NCBI GenBank assembly: GCA_001916055.1
Contig: MNRR01000024.1
Span: forward strand, 16,257-53,484
DNA from: Clostridium sp. 28_12
GTDB taxonomy: Bacteria; Bacillota; Clostridia; TANB77; CAG-508
DNA length: 37,228 bases
Reading direction: 5' to 3'
The notes beneath the pieces were generated by a model. That model did no database searches and had not been told where the DNA came from. It saw nothing but the letters and a program-made list of their open reading frames with translations. The translations under genes were made by a program, and so were the position numbers. Positions 1 through 9,746 of the stretch are shown in pieces (position 1 is the stretch's first letter; each line of letters starts with the position of its first letter).

Positions 1-2
1 GC

Positions 3-818
3 AAAAATGAATGGATTAAGCAAGATAATATATTAAAACATTTAGAATCTATGGATAAAGAAAATGCAAATGTTACAATAGGATATCATTGTGGATACAT
101 ATCACCAATACCATACATAGACTTTAATGAAAAATTTACGGAACAAGATTTAAAAGAGTTTATAGAAGTAATCAGTAATGACATAATATCATGGGAATCA
201 ATAAAAGAAAAAATGCAAAATAATAATGGTGTCACATATGCAAAACGTGAAATAGCAATGGGAAATGGAGCATATGAAATAGAATCAGATGGAGTTGGAA
301 AATGGGTAGCAGGGTCTACACTTTGTTTGAATTTAAATGATAAAGATAAAATTCCAGCATTTTATAATCCACCAGCAGCAAGAGGCGAAGATACGTTTTT
401 TTCAACGTTATTAGATAATTCAAAAACAGTACGAGTACCAGTATATCATTTTCATGATGGATTTTTAAAATATACACAAATAATGGATGGAGTATATCCA
501 CAGACTTTAAGAAAAATAAATGTAAAAGAAAACAATATAAAAAATAGATTTTTGAAAGCATCTATTGGATGGATAAAATATAAACCACTTTTATTATATA
601 TAAAAGATAAAGAAAATTATAAAAAGGAAATAAATAATATTGAAAAAAAATTGGCAGAGATATTACCAAGGTTAAACAACTTATTTGATGATGACTGTTT
701 CTCTATATTACTTGAAGAGTTGAAAAAGTATGATAGAGACGTTGAAAAACATTACAATGAATATACAAGAACTAATAAGATATGGAATAAATTAAAAGAA
801 GAACTGCAAGGAGAATAA
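3..818 (+). CDS. Glycosyltransferase-like protein, 5' end outside the window
   Basis: The reading frame is open to the first bases of the window, so the N-terminus is missing; the first in-window ATG is at 51 but nothing marks it as a start. The visible part has a short ARGEDTFF-type motif followed by a PVYHFHDG segment. That arrangement is seen near the C-terminal part of some GT-A fold sugar transferases of capsule and teichuronic-type clusters. The C-terminal third is charged and helical. The gene ends 1 base before a polysaccharide pyruvyl transferase gene, whose ribosome site AAGGAG lies inside this gene's last codons, so the two are co-transcribed and probably translationally coupled. 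This supports a role in surface polysaccharide assembly. Sugar donor and acceptor cannot be read from the sequence. The assignment rests on motif resemblance and context. Confidence 0.55.
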   Translation, partial: KNEWIKQDNILKHLESMDKENANVTIGYHCGYISPIPYIDFNEKFTEQDLKEFIEVISNDIISWESIKEKMQNNNGVTYAKREIAMGNGAYEIESDGVGKWVAGSTLCLNLNDKDKIPAFYNPPAARGEDTFFSTLLDNSKTVRVPVYHFHDGFLKYTQIMDGVYPQTLRKINVKENNIKNRFLKASIGWIKYKPLLLYIKDKENYKKEINNIEKKLAEILPRLNNLFDDDCFSILLEELKKYDRDVEKHYNEYTRTNKIWNKLKEELQGE

Positions 819-819
819 A

Positions 820-1875
820 ATGAAAAAAGTGTTTTTAATGGCATACGCAAGAAAAAATCTTGGTGATGATATTTTTATAAAGATGTTATTAGAAAAATAT
901 CCAAAAATAGATTTTTTTATGAGGATAAAGGAAAAAGAATTCTTAGAGGGATTAGTTAAATATAAGAATTTAAAGATACTAATTGGAGAAGACACAGACG
1001 AAGAATTATATAAAATGAATGAAGATGAATTTGATGCATATGTTTATATAGGTGGTTCTATTTTTATGGAAGGTGGAAAAGTTTATAATTTGTCAGAAAA
1101 ATTTTTTGATTTTGTCAATAGATGCAAAAATAAAAATATTCCATTTTGTTATATAAGTTGTAACTATGGACCATACCAAACTAAAGAATATTTTGAATTA
1201 TCTAAAAGAAATTTTTCAATATGTTCAGACATATGCTTTAGAGACAAATATTCATACAATTTATTTAAAGACATAGATAATGTAAGATATGCACCAGATT
1301 TTGCATTTAATTATAAAATTCCACAAAATGAGAAAATTGAAAATAGCATAGGAATAACAGTAATAAATTTAGATATTAGACATGATTTAAAACATATAGC
1401 ACAAGAATATCATAAGTTTTTGATAAATAACATTAATTACTATTTAAAAAAAGGATATAAAGTTTATTTATACTCATTTTGTAAGCATGAACAAGATGAA
1501 ATTATTATGGAAAAACTAATGAAAGAATTTTTAAATAATCCAAAGGTAGAAGAAGTAAGATATGATGGAGATATAGACAAATTTCTAAATACCTATAGCC
1601 AAATGGAATATATGATATGCGCAAGATTTCATGCAATAATATTATCTTGTTTGTGTAAGCAAAAAATGTTTGTAATGTCATATAGTAAAAAAATCGATAA
1701 TGTAATTAATGATTTGGAATTAAACTTACCAATTTTATATTTTCATAAAACAGACAGGAGGCATATAATAAGCAAAGAAAAATTTCAAATAGTAGATGAA
1801 AAAAAGATAGTAAATATTATGGAAAAAGCAAAAGAACAAGACATGTTTTTTGGGAAAAAAGTCAAAAATAATTGA
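820..1875 (+). CDS. Polysaccharide pyruvyl transferase family protein
   Basis: A 351-residue protein of the polysaccharide pyruvyl transferase family (CsaB/WcaK-like), which transfers pyruvate from phosphoenolpyruvate to sugars of wall-linked or exported polysaccharides. Visible signatures are the N-terminal NLGDDIFI segment, the YIGGSIFMEGG glycine motif, the ISCNYGPY segment, an ICFRDKYSY segment before the predicted second lobe, and the late RFHAIILSCLC motif with the conserved histidine. Length fits the family. The ATG at 820 has AAGGAG six bases upstream, within the end of the preceding glycosyltransferase gene, so the two form an operon. Its stop codon overlaps both a terminator hairpin and the -35 box of the next gene. 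Members often modify capsule or cell-wall glycopolymers; the exact sugar is unknown. Confidence 0.85.
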   Translation: MKKVFLMAYARKNLGDDIFIKMLLEKYPKIDFFMRIKEKEFLEGLVKYKNLKILIGEDTDEELYKMNEDEFDAYVYIGGSIFMEGGKVYNLSEKFFDFVNRCKNKNIPFCYISCNYGPYQTKEYFELSKRNFSICSDICFRDKYSYNLFKDIDNVRYAPDFAFNYKIPQNEKIENSIGITVINLDIRHDLKHIAQEYHKFLINNINYYLKKGYKVYLYSFCKHEQDEIIMEKLMKEFLNNPKVEEVRYDGDIDKFLNTYSQMEYMICARFHAIILSCLCKQKMFVMSYSKKIDNVINDLELNLPILYFHKTDRRHIISKEKFQIVDEKKIVNIMEKAKEQDMFFGKKVKNN

Positions 1876-1882
1876 CTTTTTT
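1855..1882 (+). terminator. Intrinsic terminator overlapping the pyruvyl transferase stop codon
   Basis: AAAAAAGTCA (1855-1864) can pair with TGACTTTTTT (1873-1882), leaving an 8-base loop and ending in a T run. The stop codon lies in the right arm. Confidence 0.7.
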
Positions 1883-1900
1883 TCATTTTAAGTATATACT
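1872..1900 (+). promoter_or_regulatory. Promoter of the SH3/NlpC-P60 gene
   Basis: TTGACT (1872-1877) and TATACT (1895-1900) are 17 bases apart, close to the vegetative sigma consensus. The -35 box lies within the right arm of the preceding terminator, so one sequence serves both. Confidence 0.75.
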
Positions 1901-1934
1901 TTTAAACGTGAAAATAAAATATAAAGAGGTTAAT

Positions 1935-3356
1935 ATGAAGGTTAAAGAATTAGCAATATTTATACTAACGATAACAACTCTAATGCTACTAGGCGTAAGA
2001 GTAGAAGCGACAACAGGAAAGATAAATTCTGAAACAGTAAGATTAAGAAGAGAGGCAAACTCAAAATCAACAATTATAGAACAACTAGATGAAAATACTG
2101 AGGTGGAAATTCTTGAGGAACAAGATGATTGGTACAAGATAAAAGTTAAGGTAAATGGTGAAATATTAAAAGGATATGTTAGTAAAGAATGTGTAAAAAT
2201 AACAGATACAGTAAATGTAGAAGAACCACAAGCTAATACTGTAGAAACAACAACTACAAATGTTGAGGCAAAAACTGAACCAACAGTAGAACCAGTTGCA
2301 GAAGATATAGAACCACAAACAGAAAATGTAGTTACAACAACAGAAAATGAATATACATTAAATCAAGAAACAGAAATAAGACTAATACCATTAATAAGCT
2401 CAAAGCCAATAACAAAAATAAGTGGAAAAGTAAAAGTGATAGAAACAATAAATGATTGGTGCAGAATAGAAAGCGAAAAAGAAATTGGATGGATAAGAGA
2501 AAACACATTAAAAAAAGCAGTAACAATCACAGAAGAAACACAGCAGACAGAACAACAAGAAGTACCTTCACAAGAAGATTCTAAACAAGAAGAAACAAAA
2601 ACAGAAGAGACCAAGAAAGAAGATATCAAAGCAGAAACAATTGACAACAAAACTGAGGTAAAAAAGCTAGACCAAGTTGGATATGTTAGTGCAGATGGGT
2701 TAGTTGTTAGAAAAGAGCCATCAACATCAAGTGAAGAATTAGATAGTTTATCAAAAAATGATAAAGTAGTAATTACAGGAAAAATTGATGGATGGTATCA
2801 AATTAAATTAAATGGAAAAACAGGATATGTATCAGCAAAATATATATCAGATACAAAGATAAAAGATACAAAGATAAAAGAAACAACATCAAGAAGTGGT
2901 AGTACAATAAAACAAGAAGAAGTTACACCAATGGATGTAGAAGAAACAACACAAAAAGAAGAAAAAGTTACAACTACATCAAAATCAAATACATCAGTAG
3001 TAGAATATGCAAAAAATTATTTAGGATGTAAATATGTTGCAGGAGGTTCATCACCAACAACAGGATTTGACTGCTCTGGATTTACATCATATGTATATAA
3101 AAATTTCGGAGTATCATTAAGTAGATCATCAAAAGGACAAATAAATGATGGTGTAGCAGTATCAAAAGATGAGTTACAACCAGGAGACATAGTAGTATTT
3201 AATAATTCAGGAAATTCCGCAATAGGGCATGTTGGAATATATATAGGGGGAGACAGTTTTATACATGCTGCAAACCCAAGACAAGGAGTAGTGATTACAT
3301 CATTATCATCAAGCTATTATAGCAAAAGATATGTAGGAGCAAGGAGAGTAAAATAA
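1935..3356 (+). CDS. Secreted SH3-domain / NlpC-P60 peptidoglycan hydrolase
   Basis: A 473-residue exported wall hydrolase. I chose ATG 1935 because AAAGAGG stands just upstream and the product then starts with a clear signal peptide (MKVKELAIF, hydrophobic core, cleavage probably after VEA); an upstream in-frame start at 1872 would fall inside the terminator and promoter. Three bacterial SH3 modules follow at about residues 30-85, 140-195 and 245-305, separated by low-complexity Glu/Thr/Gln linkers. The C-terminal NlpC/P60 domain (about 355-473) has the catalytic Cys in FDCSG, His in IGHVGIY and a further His in FIHAA. The family cleaves the D-glutamyl-diamino acid bond in the peptide stems. 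It is transcribed from its own promoter; its stop codon abuts the TTG start of comEC. Confidence 0.93.
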   Translation: MKVKELAIFILTITTLMLLGVRVEATTGKINSETVRLRREANSKSTIIEQLDENTEVEILEEQDDWYKIKVKVNGEILKGYVSKECVKITDTVNVEEPQANTVETTTTNVEAKTEPTVEPVAEDIEPQTENVVTTTENEYTLNQETEIRLIPLISSKPITKISGKVKVIETINDWCRIESEKEIGWIRENTLKKAVTITEETQQTEQQEVPSQEDSKQEETKTEETKKEDIKAETIDNKTEVKKLDQVGYVSADGLVVRKEPSTSSEELDSLSKNDKVVITGKIDGWYQIKLNGKTGYVSAKYISDTKIKDTKIKETTSRSGSTIKQEEVTPMDVEETTQKEEKVTTTSKSNTSVVEYAKNYLGCKYVAGGSSPTTGFDCSGFTSYVYKNFGVSLSRSSKGQINDGVAVSKDELQPGDIVVFNNSGNSAIGHVGIYIGGDSFIHAANPRQGVVITSLSSSYYSKRYVGARRVK

Positions 3357-5800
3357 TTGAATAGGCCAATTTTAGTAATAGCAATTGGTTATATTATAGG
3401 TATTATATGGGGGATATACTTAAAAATAAGTATACTCCCATTTTATTTTCTTCTAATATCAATATATATTATAATCAATTTAAAATATAAGAAAAAGAAA
3501 TTTAAAATTCTTTCAATTAAAAGATATTTTAGATATATCAAATTAGTTTTTAAACTCAACATTATTATAACAATTATTATTTCATCTTTTATATCAAATT
3601 TAATAATTAAAATTCAAGAAAATAAATATGAAAATATGTATCATGATGGAGAAACACTAAGCATTAGCGGTATTGTAATAGGAAATAAAGAAGAAAAAGA
3701 ATATTATGACAGATATGAAATAAAGGTTATTAATAAAAAATATAAAAATACCAAATTATATATAAATGTATCAAAAAAGAAACAATTGAAATATGGAGAT
3801 AAAATAACAATTTACGGAGAGTTCAAAGAACCAGCACAGGCTCGAAATTATAAAGGGTTTAATTATAAGCAATATTTAAAAACACTAAAAATATATGGAA
3901 CTGTGAAAATTGAAAAAATTGAAATTATAGCTGAAAATCAGGCAAATACATTAATGCAAATATCAAATAAAATATTTCTAAAAATTAAAGAGAATATAAA
4001 GATAACATATAGTGAAGAAATGTCTAAAATAATTTTAGGAATAATGTTAGGTGATACAACAGAAATCGATGAAAACACAAAAGAAGAGTTTGCAAATAGT
4101 AATATTTCACATGTTTTAGCTGTATCAGGATTACACATATCATATATCATTTTAATGGCAACAACTGCTACACAGAAAATGTTAGGAAAAAAACTAAGCA
4201 AAATTATATCAAGCCTTGTACTAGTAGCATATATGATAATAACAGGATTCAGCATATCTGTTGTAAGAGCAAGCATAATGGGAATTTTAACATGTATGGC
4301 ATTTGTATTATATAGAAAAAGCAACACATTAAATAATATTGCAATATCAACAATGATAATATTAATTAACAATCCGTATAGTTTAATAAGTACTAGCTTT
4401 TTATTAACATATGGAGGAACAATTGGAATAATATATTTTCAAAAAATCGTTGAAAAAATAATTAAAAATATAAAAATAAAAAATCGAAGATGGAAATACG
4501 TTTATTTAAAAATTCAAAGAAAATGTGAAAAAATTATTTCAACAATATCAGTATCAATTTCGGCCCAAATTGTTATAGCACCAGTAATGATACTATATTT
4601 TAACACTGCTGGATTAGGTTTTTTAATAACTAATTTATTACTTAGTTATATAATAGGACCGATTGTAATAGGTGGTTTTATTCAAATTTTAATATCTATG
4701 GTTTCAATACAAGCAGGAATGGCTTTTGCAAAAGTAATAGAAATTCCACTGTATGGAATAATATTAATTTCAAAAATTAATATTGCAAATTTCAAAATTG
4801 TAACACCAGAAATTTATCAAGTTATTTTATATTATTTAATAGTTAGTATTGCAGGATATTTATACAAAGTATTTAGTACAATAAACTGTAATATAACGCA
4901 AGGAAGAATCAAAAACACATTATATTTGTTAAGATATAAATTAAGACCATATTTTAAAAAGTTCAAAATAATATTGATAATTTTAGTCATTTTATTTAAT
5001 TCAATTAACAGAATTCCAGATAACTTAAAAATTTATTTTATAGATGTAGGGCAAGGGGATAGTACATTAATAATTACGCCAAACCGTAAAAATATTCTCA
5101 TTGATGGAGGTCCTAATACAATATTACCATATTTATTAGACAGAAAAATCAAGAAAATAGATTATATGATAATTAGTCATTTTGACCAAGATCATGTGCG
5201 GACGGATTACTATATGTTTTAAAAGAAATGAAAGTAGAAAGAGTGGTCATAGGAAAACAATATGAAACTTGTGATAATTATGAAGAATTTAAGAGGATAG
5301 TTAATTTAAAGAAGATTAATGTAAATACAGTAGAAGCAGGAAATAAAATATCAATAGAAAATGGCTTGTACTTCATTGTTTTATGGCCATCAAGCACTAA
5401 CATGATTTCTGATAATGCAATAAACAACAATTCATTAGTAGTTAAATTAATATATAAAAATTTTTCTATGCTCTTTACAGGTGATATTGAAGAAATAGCT
5501 GAAAAGGCAATTCTTTCAAAATATGCTGGCAAAAACGAAATATTAAAATCTGATATTTTAAAGGTTGCACATCATGGCTCTAAAACATCTTCTACAAAAG
5601 AATTTATAAGTGCAGTTGAACCCCAATATGCTGTTATTGGAGTTGGTAAGGATAATAAGTTTGGACATCCTGCTGATGAAACAATAAAAATGTTACAAGA
5701 GAGAAATGTGAAAATTTATAGGACGGATTTTTTTGGAGAAATATGGATTAGAGCAAATGCTATAAGTATACAGATGAATGGATTTTTGGATTCGAGTTAG
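3357..5800 (+). pseudogene. comEC: ComEC/Rec2 DNA-uptake channel, split by a frameshift
   Basis: ComEC carries transforming DNA through the membrane. The first piece (3357-5222, 621 residues) starts at TTG with AAGGAG ten bases upstream. It has an N-terminal membrane pair, an extracellular OB-like region, the multi-spanning Competence domain (HVLAVSGLHISYI) and the start of the metallo-beta-lactamase domain (DVGQGDS, SHFDQDH). After the DQDHV codons the frame is lost at a tandem CGGACGGA (5199-5206) and stops at 5222. The rest of the beta-lactamase domain resumes in another frame (ATG 5228, 190 residues) with FTGDIEE, VAHHGSKTSS and FGHP motifs. A +2 change relative to the expected GTG-GGC-GGA codons accounts for it. 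Repaired, the protein would have about 814 residues, normal for ComEC. It is either a recent inactivating mutation or a sequence error; the rest looks under selection. Confidence 0.85.
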
Positions 5801-5832
5801 GAAAATTTTGTATAAAAAACCATAACCTTGGT

Positions 5833-5838
5833 TATAAT
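5833..5838 (+). promoter_or_regulatory. Possible -10 box upstream of the BofC-like gene
   Basis: TATAAT lies 27 bases before the TTG start, next to a small hairpin (ATAACC/GGTTAT). No good -35 box at standard spacing is visible, so this is weak. Confidence 0.35.
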
Positions 5839-5864
5839 AAGAAAAACGGAAGGTTGTGATAGGT

Positions 5865-6473
5865 TTGAAAAACACAGGAAAAATTATAATAATAAGTATA
5901 TTAATAGCAATATGTGCTGGAAGTATAACATATTTAATAGTAAGGCAAAACAAAAAAAGTGAGAACATACCAGAAACAAATATTTATATGTCAGAAAAAA
6001 TTGAAGATGAGTGTACAGAAGAATACAAAGAAGAGCAGGAGCAACAGGACACAACAGCAGTATCATCAACAGAAGAAAAGGTAGCAGCAAATGCAATATT
6101 AGTTTTAAAAAAATATTACAAAAAATGTGATCATACTATAAATGAATATGTAGAGTTACCACAAGAACTAGTAAACTTAACAAAGGAACAAGTTCAAGAA
6201 AAATATGCCGATTGGGAAGTAATTGGATTTGAAAAAGGAAAAATAACATTATATAAAGAATTTGATGATGTTTGTGGAGAACATTTTAAGCTAAAAGTAG
6301 AAGATGGAAAAATTGTTGTATATAAAGAAAATAATGATGGAAGCGAAACACTTTACGAAAAAACCAATATATCAAGTGAATATCTTACAGAAGCCGATTT
6401 ACTTAACATGCAAGATGGATTAGAGATATATGGAAAAGAAGAATTAAACCAAGTTATTGAGGATTTTGAGTAA
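5865..6473 (+). CDS. BofC C-terminal-domain-like membrane-anchored protein
   Basis: A 202-residue protein with one N-terminal membrane segment (about residues 5-25), an acidic Glu/Gln/Thr linker to about residue 70, and a compact C-terminal domain of about 125 residues. The C-terminal domain (LKKYYKKCDH, then WEVIGFEKGKITLYKEF, GEHFKLKVEDGKIVVY and a closing EDFE) resembles the C-terminal domain of BofC. In Bacillus, BofC acts in the intermembrane space of the sporangium and controls the SpoIVB signalling protease. I prefer TTG 5865, since a GTG at 5856 would sit almost on top of the GGAAGG ribosome site (5848-5853). Single gene after comEC with no clear terminator between. BofC-like proteins in Clostridia are diverse, so a sporulation role is inference from family. 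Confidence 0.6.
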   Translation: MKNTGKIIIISILIAICAGSITYLIVRQNKKSENIPETNIYMSEKIEDECTEEYKEEQEQQDTTAVSSTEEKVAANAILVLKKYYKKCDHTINEYVELPQELVNLTKEQVQEKYADWEVIGFEKGKITLYKEFDDVCGEHFKLKVEDGKIVVYKENNDGSETLYEKTNISSEYLTEADLLNMQDGLEIYGKEELNQVIEDFE

Positions 6474-6530
6474 TAAATTAAAGACAAGCCACATAAAATT
6501 CAACTAAAGAGATAAATGAGGAGGAAAATT

Positions 6531-9131
6531 ATGTGGGAAACTTTAAGAAAAGAAGAGGTTTTACAGAAACTAAGGACAAAGCAAGGTGTAGGATTGACAC
6601 AAAGAGAGGTACAAGTAAGAAAACAAAAATATGGTAATAATAAATTACAAGAAAAGAAGAAAGAAACACTTATAATAAAATTTATAAAACAGTTTAATGA
6701 TTTCATGATTATTATTTTGATAGTAGCATCAATATTATCAGCTATTACGTCATATTTTCAAGGAGAAAATGACTATGTTGATTCAATAATAATTATTGCA
6801 ATTGTTGTATTTAACGCACTTATGGGAGTCATTCAAGAAGCAAAAGCAGAGAAATCAATAGAAGCTTTAAAACAAATGACTCCACCAATGGCAAAAGTAG
6901 TTAGAGATGGAAGAATACAAGAAATTCATGCAGAAGATTTGGTACCAGGGGATATTGTAGAGTTAGAAGCGGGAACATATGTGCCAGCAGACTGCAGATT
7001 ATTGGAAAGTCATAATTTAAAGATAGAAGAATCAAGTTTAACAGGGGAAACAGAGCCTGTTTTAAAAAATGCTGATATTGTGGCGCAAAATGATGAAACA
7101 TTAGGGGACATGTTAAACATGGCATTTATGGCAAGTATTGTTGTAAATGGTCATGGAAAAGCTGTAGTAACAGAAACTGGAATGAATACAAAAGTTGGAA
7201 AAATTGCTAATATGATTATGGAAGATGAAACTCCAGAAACGCCAATTCAAAAGAAGTTAGCACAAGTCGGAAAAATATTAGGAATAGTTTGTTTAGCAAT
7301 ATGTGCATTAATATTTTTTATAGGAATGATAAAACATATAGACCCAATTGAAATGTTTATGACATCAGTTGGATTAGCTGTTGCTGCAATACCAGAAGGA
7401 CTGCCTGCAATTGTAACAATTATGTTATCAATAGGTGTAAGCAAAATGGCAAAAAATAATAGTATAATAAGAAAGTTACCAGCCGTAGAAACACTAGGAT
7501 GTAGTAATGTTATTTGTTCTGATAAGACGGGAACTTTAACTCAAAACAAGATGACTGTAGTAGAAGTTAAAGCCAAAGATACATTATTAGCAAGTAAATT
7601 TGCTACAATGTGTACAGATAGCAATATTATTGAACACAATGGCATAAAAAACATAAGCGGAGAACCAACAGAAATTGCACTGGTACAAAACGGTTTAAAA
7701 TATAATTTAAATAAAAATGACTTATATAGAGAAATGCCAAGAGTGGCAGAAATTCCATTTGATTCAAATCGTAAAATGATGACAACAATACATAAATATA
7801 GAGGGAAATATCTTGTTATAACAAAAGGGGCACCAGACATATTACTTAATAAATGCAATTTAACAAGTATTGAAAAACGTCGATTGGAGAAGGAAAATCA
7901 GCAAATGGCTGAAAAGGCATTGAGAGTAATAGCTGTATCATATAAAAAAATTGATAGTTTACCGAGAAGTTCAGAAATGAATTTATTAGAAAATGGATTG
8001 AATTTTGTTGGGCTAATAGGAATGATAGACCCACCAAGAGATGGAGTAAAAGAAGCGGTACGAACTTGTAAAAAAGCGGGAATAAAAACTGTAATGATTA
8101 CTGGTGACCACATTGCGACAGCAAAAGCAATTGCAAAAGAGTTAAACATTTTAGCACCACATGATAAAGCAATAACAGGAAAAGAACTTGACCAAATTTC
8201 ACAAGAGCAATTAGTGAAAGAGATTAAAGAATATTCAGTATTTGCAAGAGTAACACCAGAACATAAAGTTAGGATAGTAAAAGCCTGGCAGAATGCAGGG
8301 AATGTAGTGGCAATGACAGGTGATGGAGTAAATGACAGTCCTGCATTAAAATGTGCAGATATAGGAATTGCAATGGGAAAGAATGGAACAGACGTTGCCA
8401 AAAATGCTTCTGATATGATATTAGCAGATGATAATTTTGTAACAATTGTAAAAGCAGTTAAACAAGGAAGAAATATATATGATAATATAAAAAAAGCAAT
8501 CCACTTTTTAATTGCAACAAATATAGGAGAGATAGTAACTGTATTTATGGGACTTGTTTTAGGGTTAAAATCACCATTACTTGCTATACAATTGTTATGG
8601 ATAAATTTAGTAACAGATTCTTTACCTGCAATTGCAATAGGACTAGAACCACCAGAAAAAGATATTATGAAAAGACCTCCTGTTGATAATAAAAAAGGAA
8701 TTTTCGCAGATGGATTATGGAATAAAATTGTTGTTGAAGGGATAATGTTAGGAATTTTAACTCTTATTGCATTTGGAATAGGAAATAAATTCTATGGATT
8801 GGAAGTTGCAAGAACAATGGCTTTTGTTTCTTTGGGATTGCTTGAACTTATCCACAGTTTTAATATTAAAAGTGAACAATCCATATTCAAAATTGGATTA
8901 TTTGAGAATAAGTATTTAATTGGAAGTTTTGTATTAGGGACAATAGTTCAAACTAGTGTTGTGTTAATTCCTGCATTAGCCGACGTTTTTAAGTTGGTTC
9001 CATTGACTCAGACTCAATGGTTGATTACAATTGGAATTTCATTATTTCCTATAGTAATTGTAGAGTTACAGAAGAAGTTTACTTCTATGAATTTGATTAA
9101 AATTATTTACATGAGAAAACAAGAGGTATGA
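6531..9131 (+). CDS. P-type calcium-transporting ATPase
   Basis: An 866-residue P2-type cation pump, most like bacterial SERCA/PMCA-type Ca2+ ATPases. ATG 6531 is preceded by GAGGAGG; a nearer upstream ATG (6516) overlaps that ribosome site and is rejected. In order: N-terminal cation-ATPase domain, membrane helices M1-M2, actuator loop with the SLTGET motif, M4 with the ion-binding PEGLPA signature, phosphorylation site DKTGTLT (Asp 331), nucleotide domain with KGAPD, hinge motifs MITGDH and GDGVNDSPALK, then a C-terminal membrane block including NLVTDSLPAIAIG. The motifs and length match an intact enzyme that exports Ca2+ (or Mn2+) using ATP. It is followed by a strong terminator, so it ends this transcription unit. 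Ca2+ is the likeliest ion by family, not proven. Confidence 0.93.
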   Translation: MWETLRKEEVLQKLRTKQGVGLTQREVQVRKQKYGNNKLQEKKKETLIIKFIKQFNDFMIIILIVASILSAITSYFQGENDYVDSIIIIAIVVFNALMGVIQEAKAEKSIEALKQMTPPMAKVVRDGRIQEIHAEDLVPGDIVELEAGTYVPADCRLLESHNLKIEESSLTGETEPVLKNADIVAQNDETLGDMLNMAFMASIVVNGHGKAVVTETGMNTKVGKIANMIMEDETPETPIQKKLAQVGKILGIVCLAICALIFFIGMIKHIDPIEMFMTSVGLAVAAIPEGLPAIVTIMLSIGVSKMAKNNSIIRKLPAVETLGCSNVICSDKTGTLTQNKMTVVEVKAKDTLLASKFATMCTDSNIIEHNGIKNISGEPTEIALVQNGLKYNLNKNDLYREMPRVAEIPFDSNRKMMTTIHKYRGKYLVITKGAPDILLNKCNLTSIEKRRLEKENQQMAEKALRVIAVSYKKIDSLPRSSEMNLLENGLNFVGLIGMIDPPRDGVKEAVRTCKKAGIKTVMITGDHIATAKAIAKELNILAPHDKAITGKELDQISQEQLVKEIKEYSVFARVTPEHKVRIVKAWQNAGNVVAMTGDGVNDSPALKCADIGIAMGKNGTDVAKNASDMILADDNFVTIVKAVKQGRNIYDNIKKAIHFLIATNIGEIVTVFMGLVLGLKSPLLAIQLLWINLVTDSLPAIAIGLEPPEKDIMKRPPVDNKKGIFADGLWNKIVVEGIMLGILTLIAFGIGNKFYGLEVARTMAFVSLGLLELIHSFNIKSEQSIFKIGLFENKYLIGSFVLGTIVQTSVVLIPALADVFKLVPLTQTQWLITIGISLFPIVIVELQKKFTSMNLIKIIYMRKQEV

Positions 9132-9152
9132 TTAATTTGTATATAAGTGAAA

Positions 9153-9198
9153 CACTGCACATTCGTTTTGTGGTATGAATGTGCAGTGTCTTTTTTTC
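9153..9198 (+). terminator. Strong terminator after the P-type ATPase
   Basis: A 13-bp perfect stem, ACACTGCACATTC (9153-9165) with GAATGTGCAGTGT (9178-9190), a 12-base loop and seven T residues. Confidence 0.92.
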
Positions 9199-9247
9199 AT
9201 TATATTTCATAATTGATTGAAAAAATTTTCACAATATGATATTGTAA

Positions 9248-9652
9248 TATTATGATAATAACATAATAAGTAAAATTCCTAAACAGCTAATAGAGTTTTG
9301 GCAAAGAAATAAATCCACTACTTATAAACCTAATTTAAATCATAATAAACCAATAAATGAAATGAACCTAAAGAGTAAAACAAAATCTATAATAACTATG
9401 ATATATTTGAATTATTTGTGTGAGGATGCGGAAAAAAAGAAGATAAATTTAATACTGAAAGACAATGAGAAAAAATATCAAGAAGAATTAAAAGAAAAAT
9501 ATAATACAGATAATTTATTAAAAAAACATTATAAATTACCCAAAACAGATGAAAATAAAGTAATCAATAGCGTTTCTTTGAAGAAATATAAAGAGCCAAT
9601 ATTTAAAATAATAATTAATATGATTAAAAGAATATTTCATAAGGGAGAGTAG
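9248..9652 (+). pseudogene. Decayed member of a small-protein family (paralogue of 31316-31765)
   Basis: The frame is open from just after a TAA at 9245 to 9652, but the first ATG is at 9362. The codons before that ATG still encode family sequence: KIPKQLIEFWQRNKSTTYK here lines up with KIPEKLYQQFEKNTDKSYK of the protein at 31316. The rest continues in register (TKSIITMIY versus TKEILALIY; EKYNTDNL versus EKYNPDNL; C-terminal MIKRIFHK versus WFMRIFNK). About 30 N-terminal residues and the start codon are missing, and no start codon exists between the stop and ATG 9362. A 96-residue remainder could still be made from ATG 9362, but no good ribosome site precedes it. It is probably the dying copy of a gene once intact here. 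Function of the family is unknown. Confidence 0.7.
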
Positions 9653-9653
9653 C

Positions 9654-9685
9654 AATTCGGCAACCTCCCTTTCGAGTTCCACAAT
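9654..9685. repeat. Partial, decayed copy of the right end of the 12.2-kb repeat
   Basis: TTCGGCAACCTCC plus the following TTTCGAGTTCCAC nearly match the right edge of the element at 12238-12348 (CTCGGCAACCTCC and TTTCGAGTCCCAC). Only about 30 bases are shared. Confidence 0.55.
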
Positions 9686-9746
9686 AAAAGTCAAAATAAA
9701 GAACTGTATATGTTTTAATAATAAGATATGCTTAATATAATATAGA

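Noticed and set aside
5190..5230. Programmed ribosomal frameshifting in comEC
   Set aside because: No slippery heptamer or downstream pseudoknot is visible, and a +2 shift would be needed; mutation or error is simpler.
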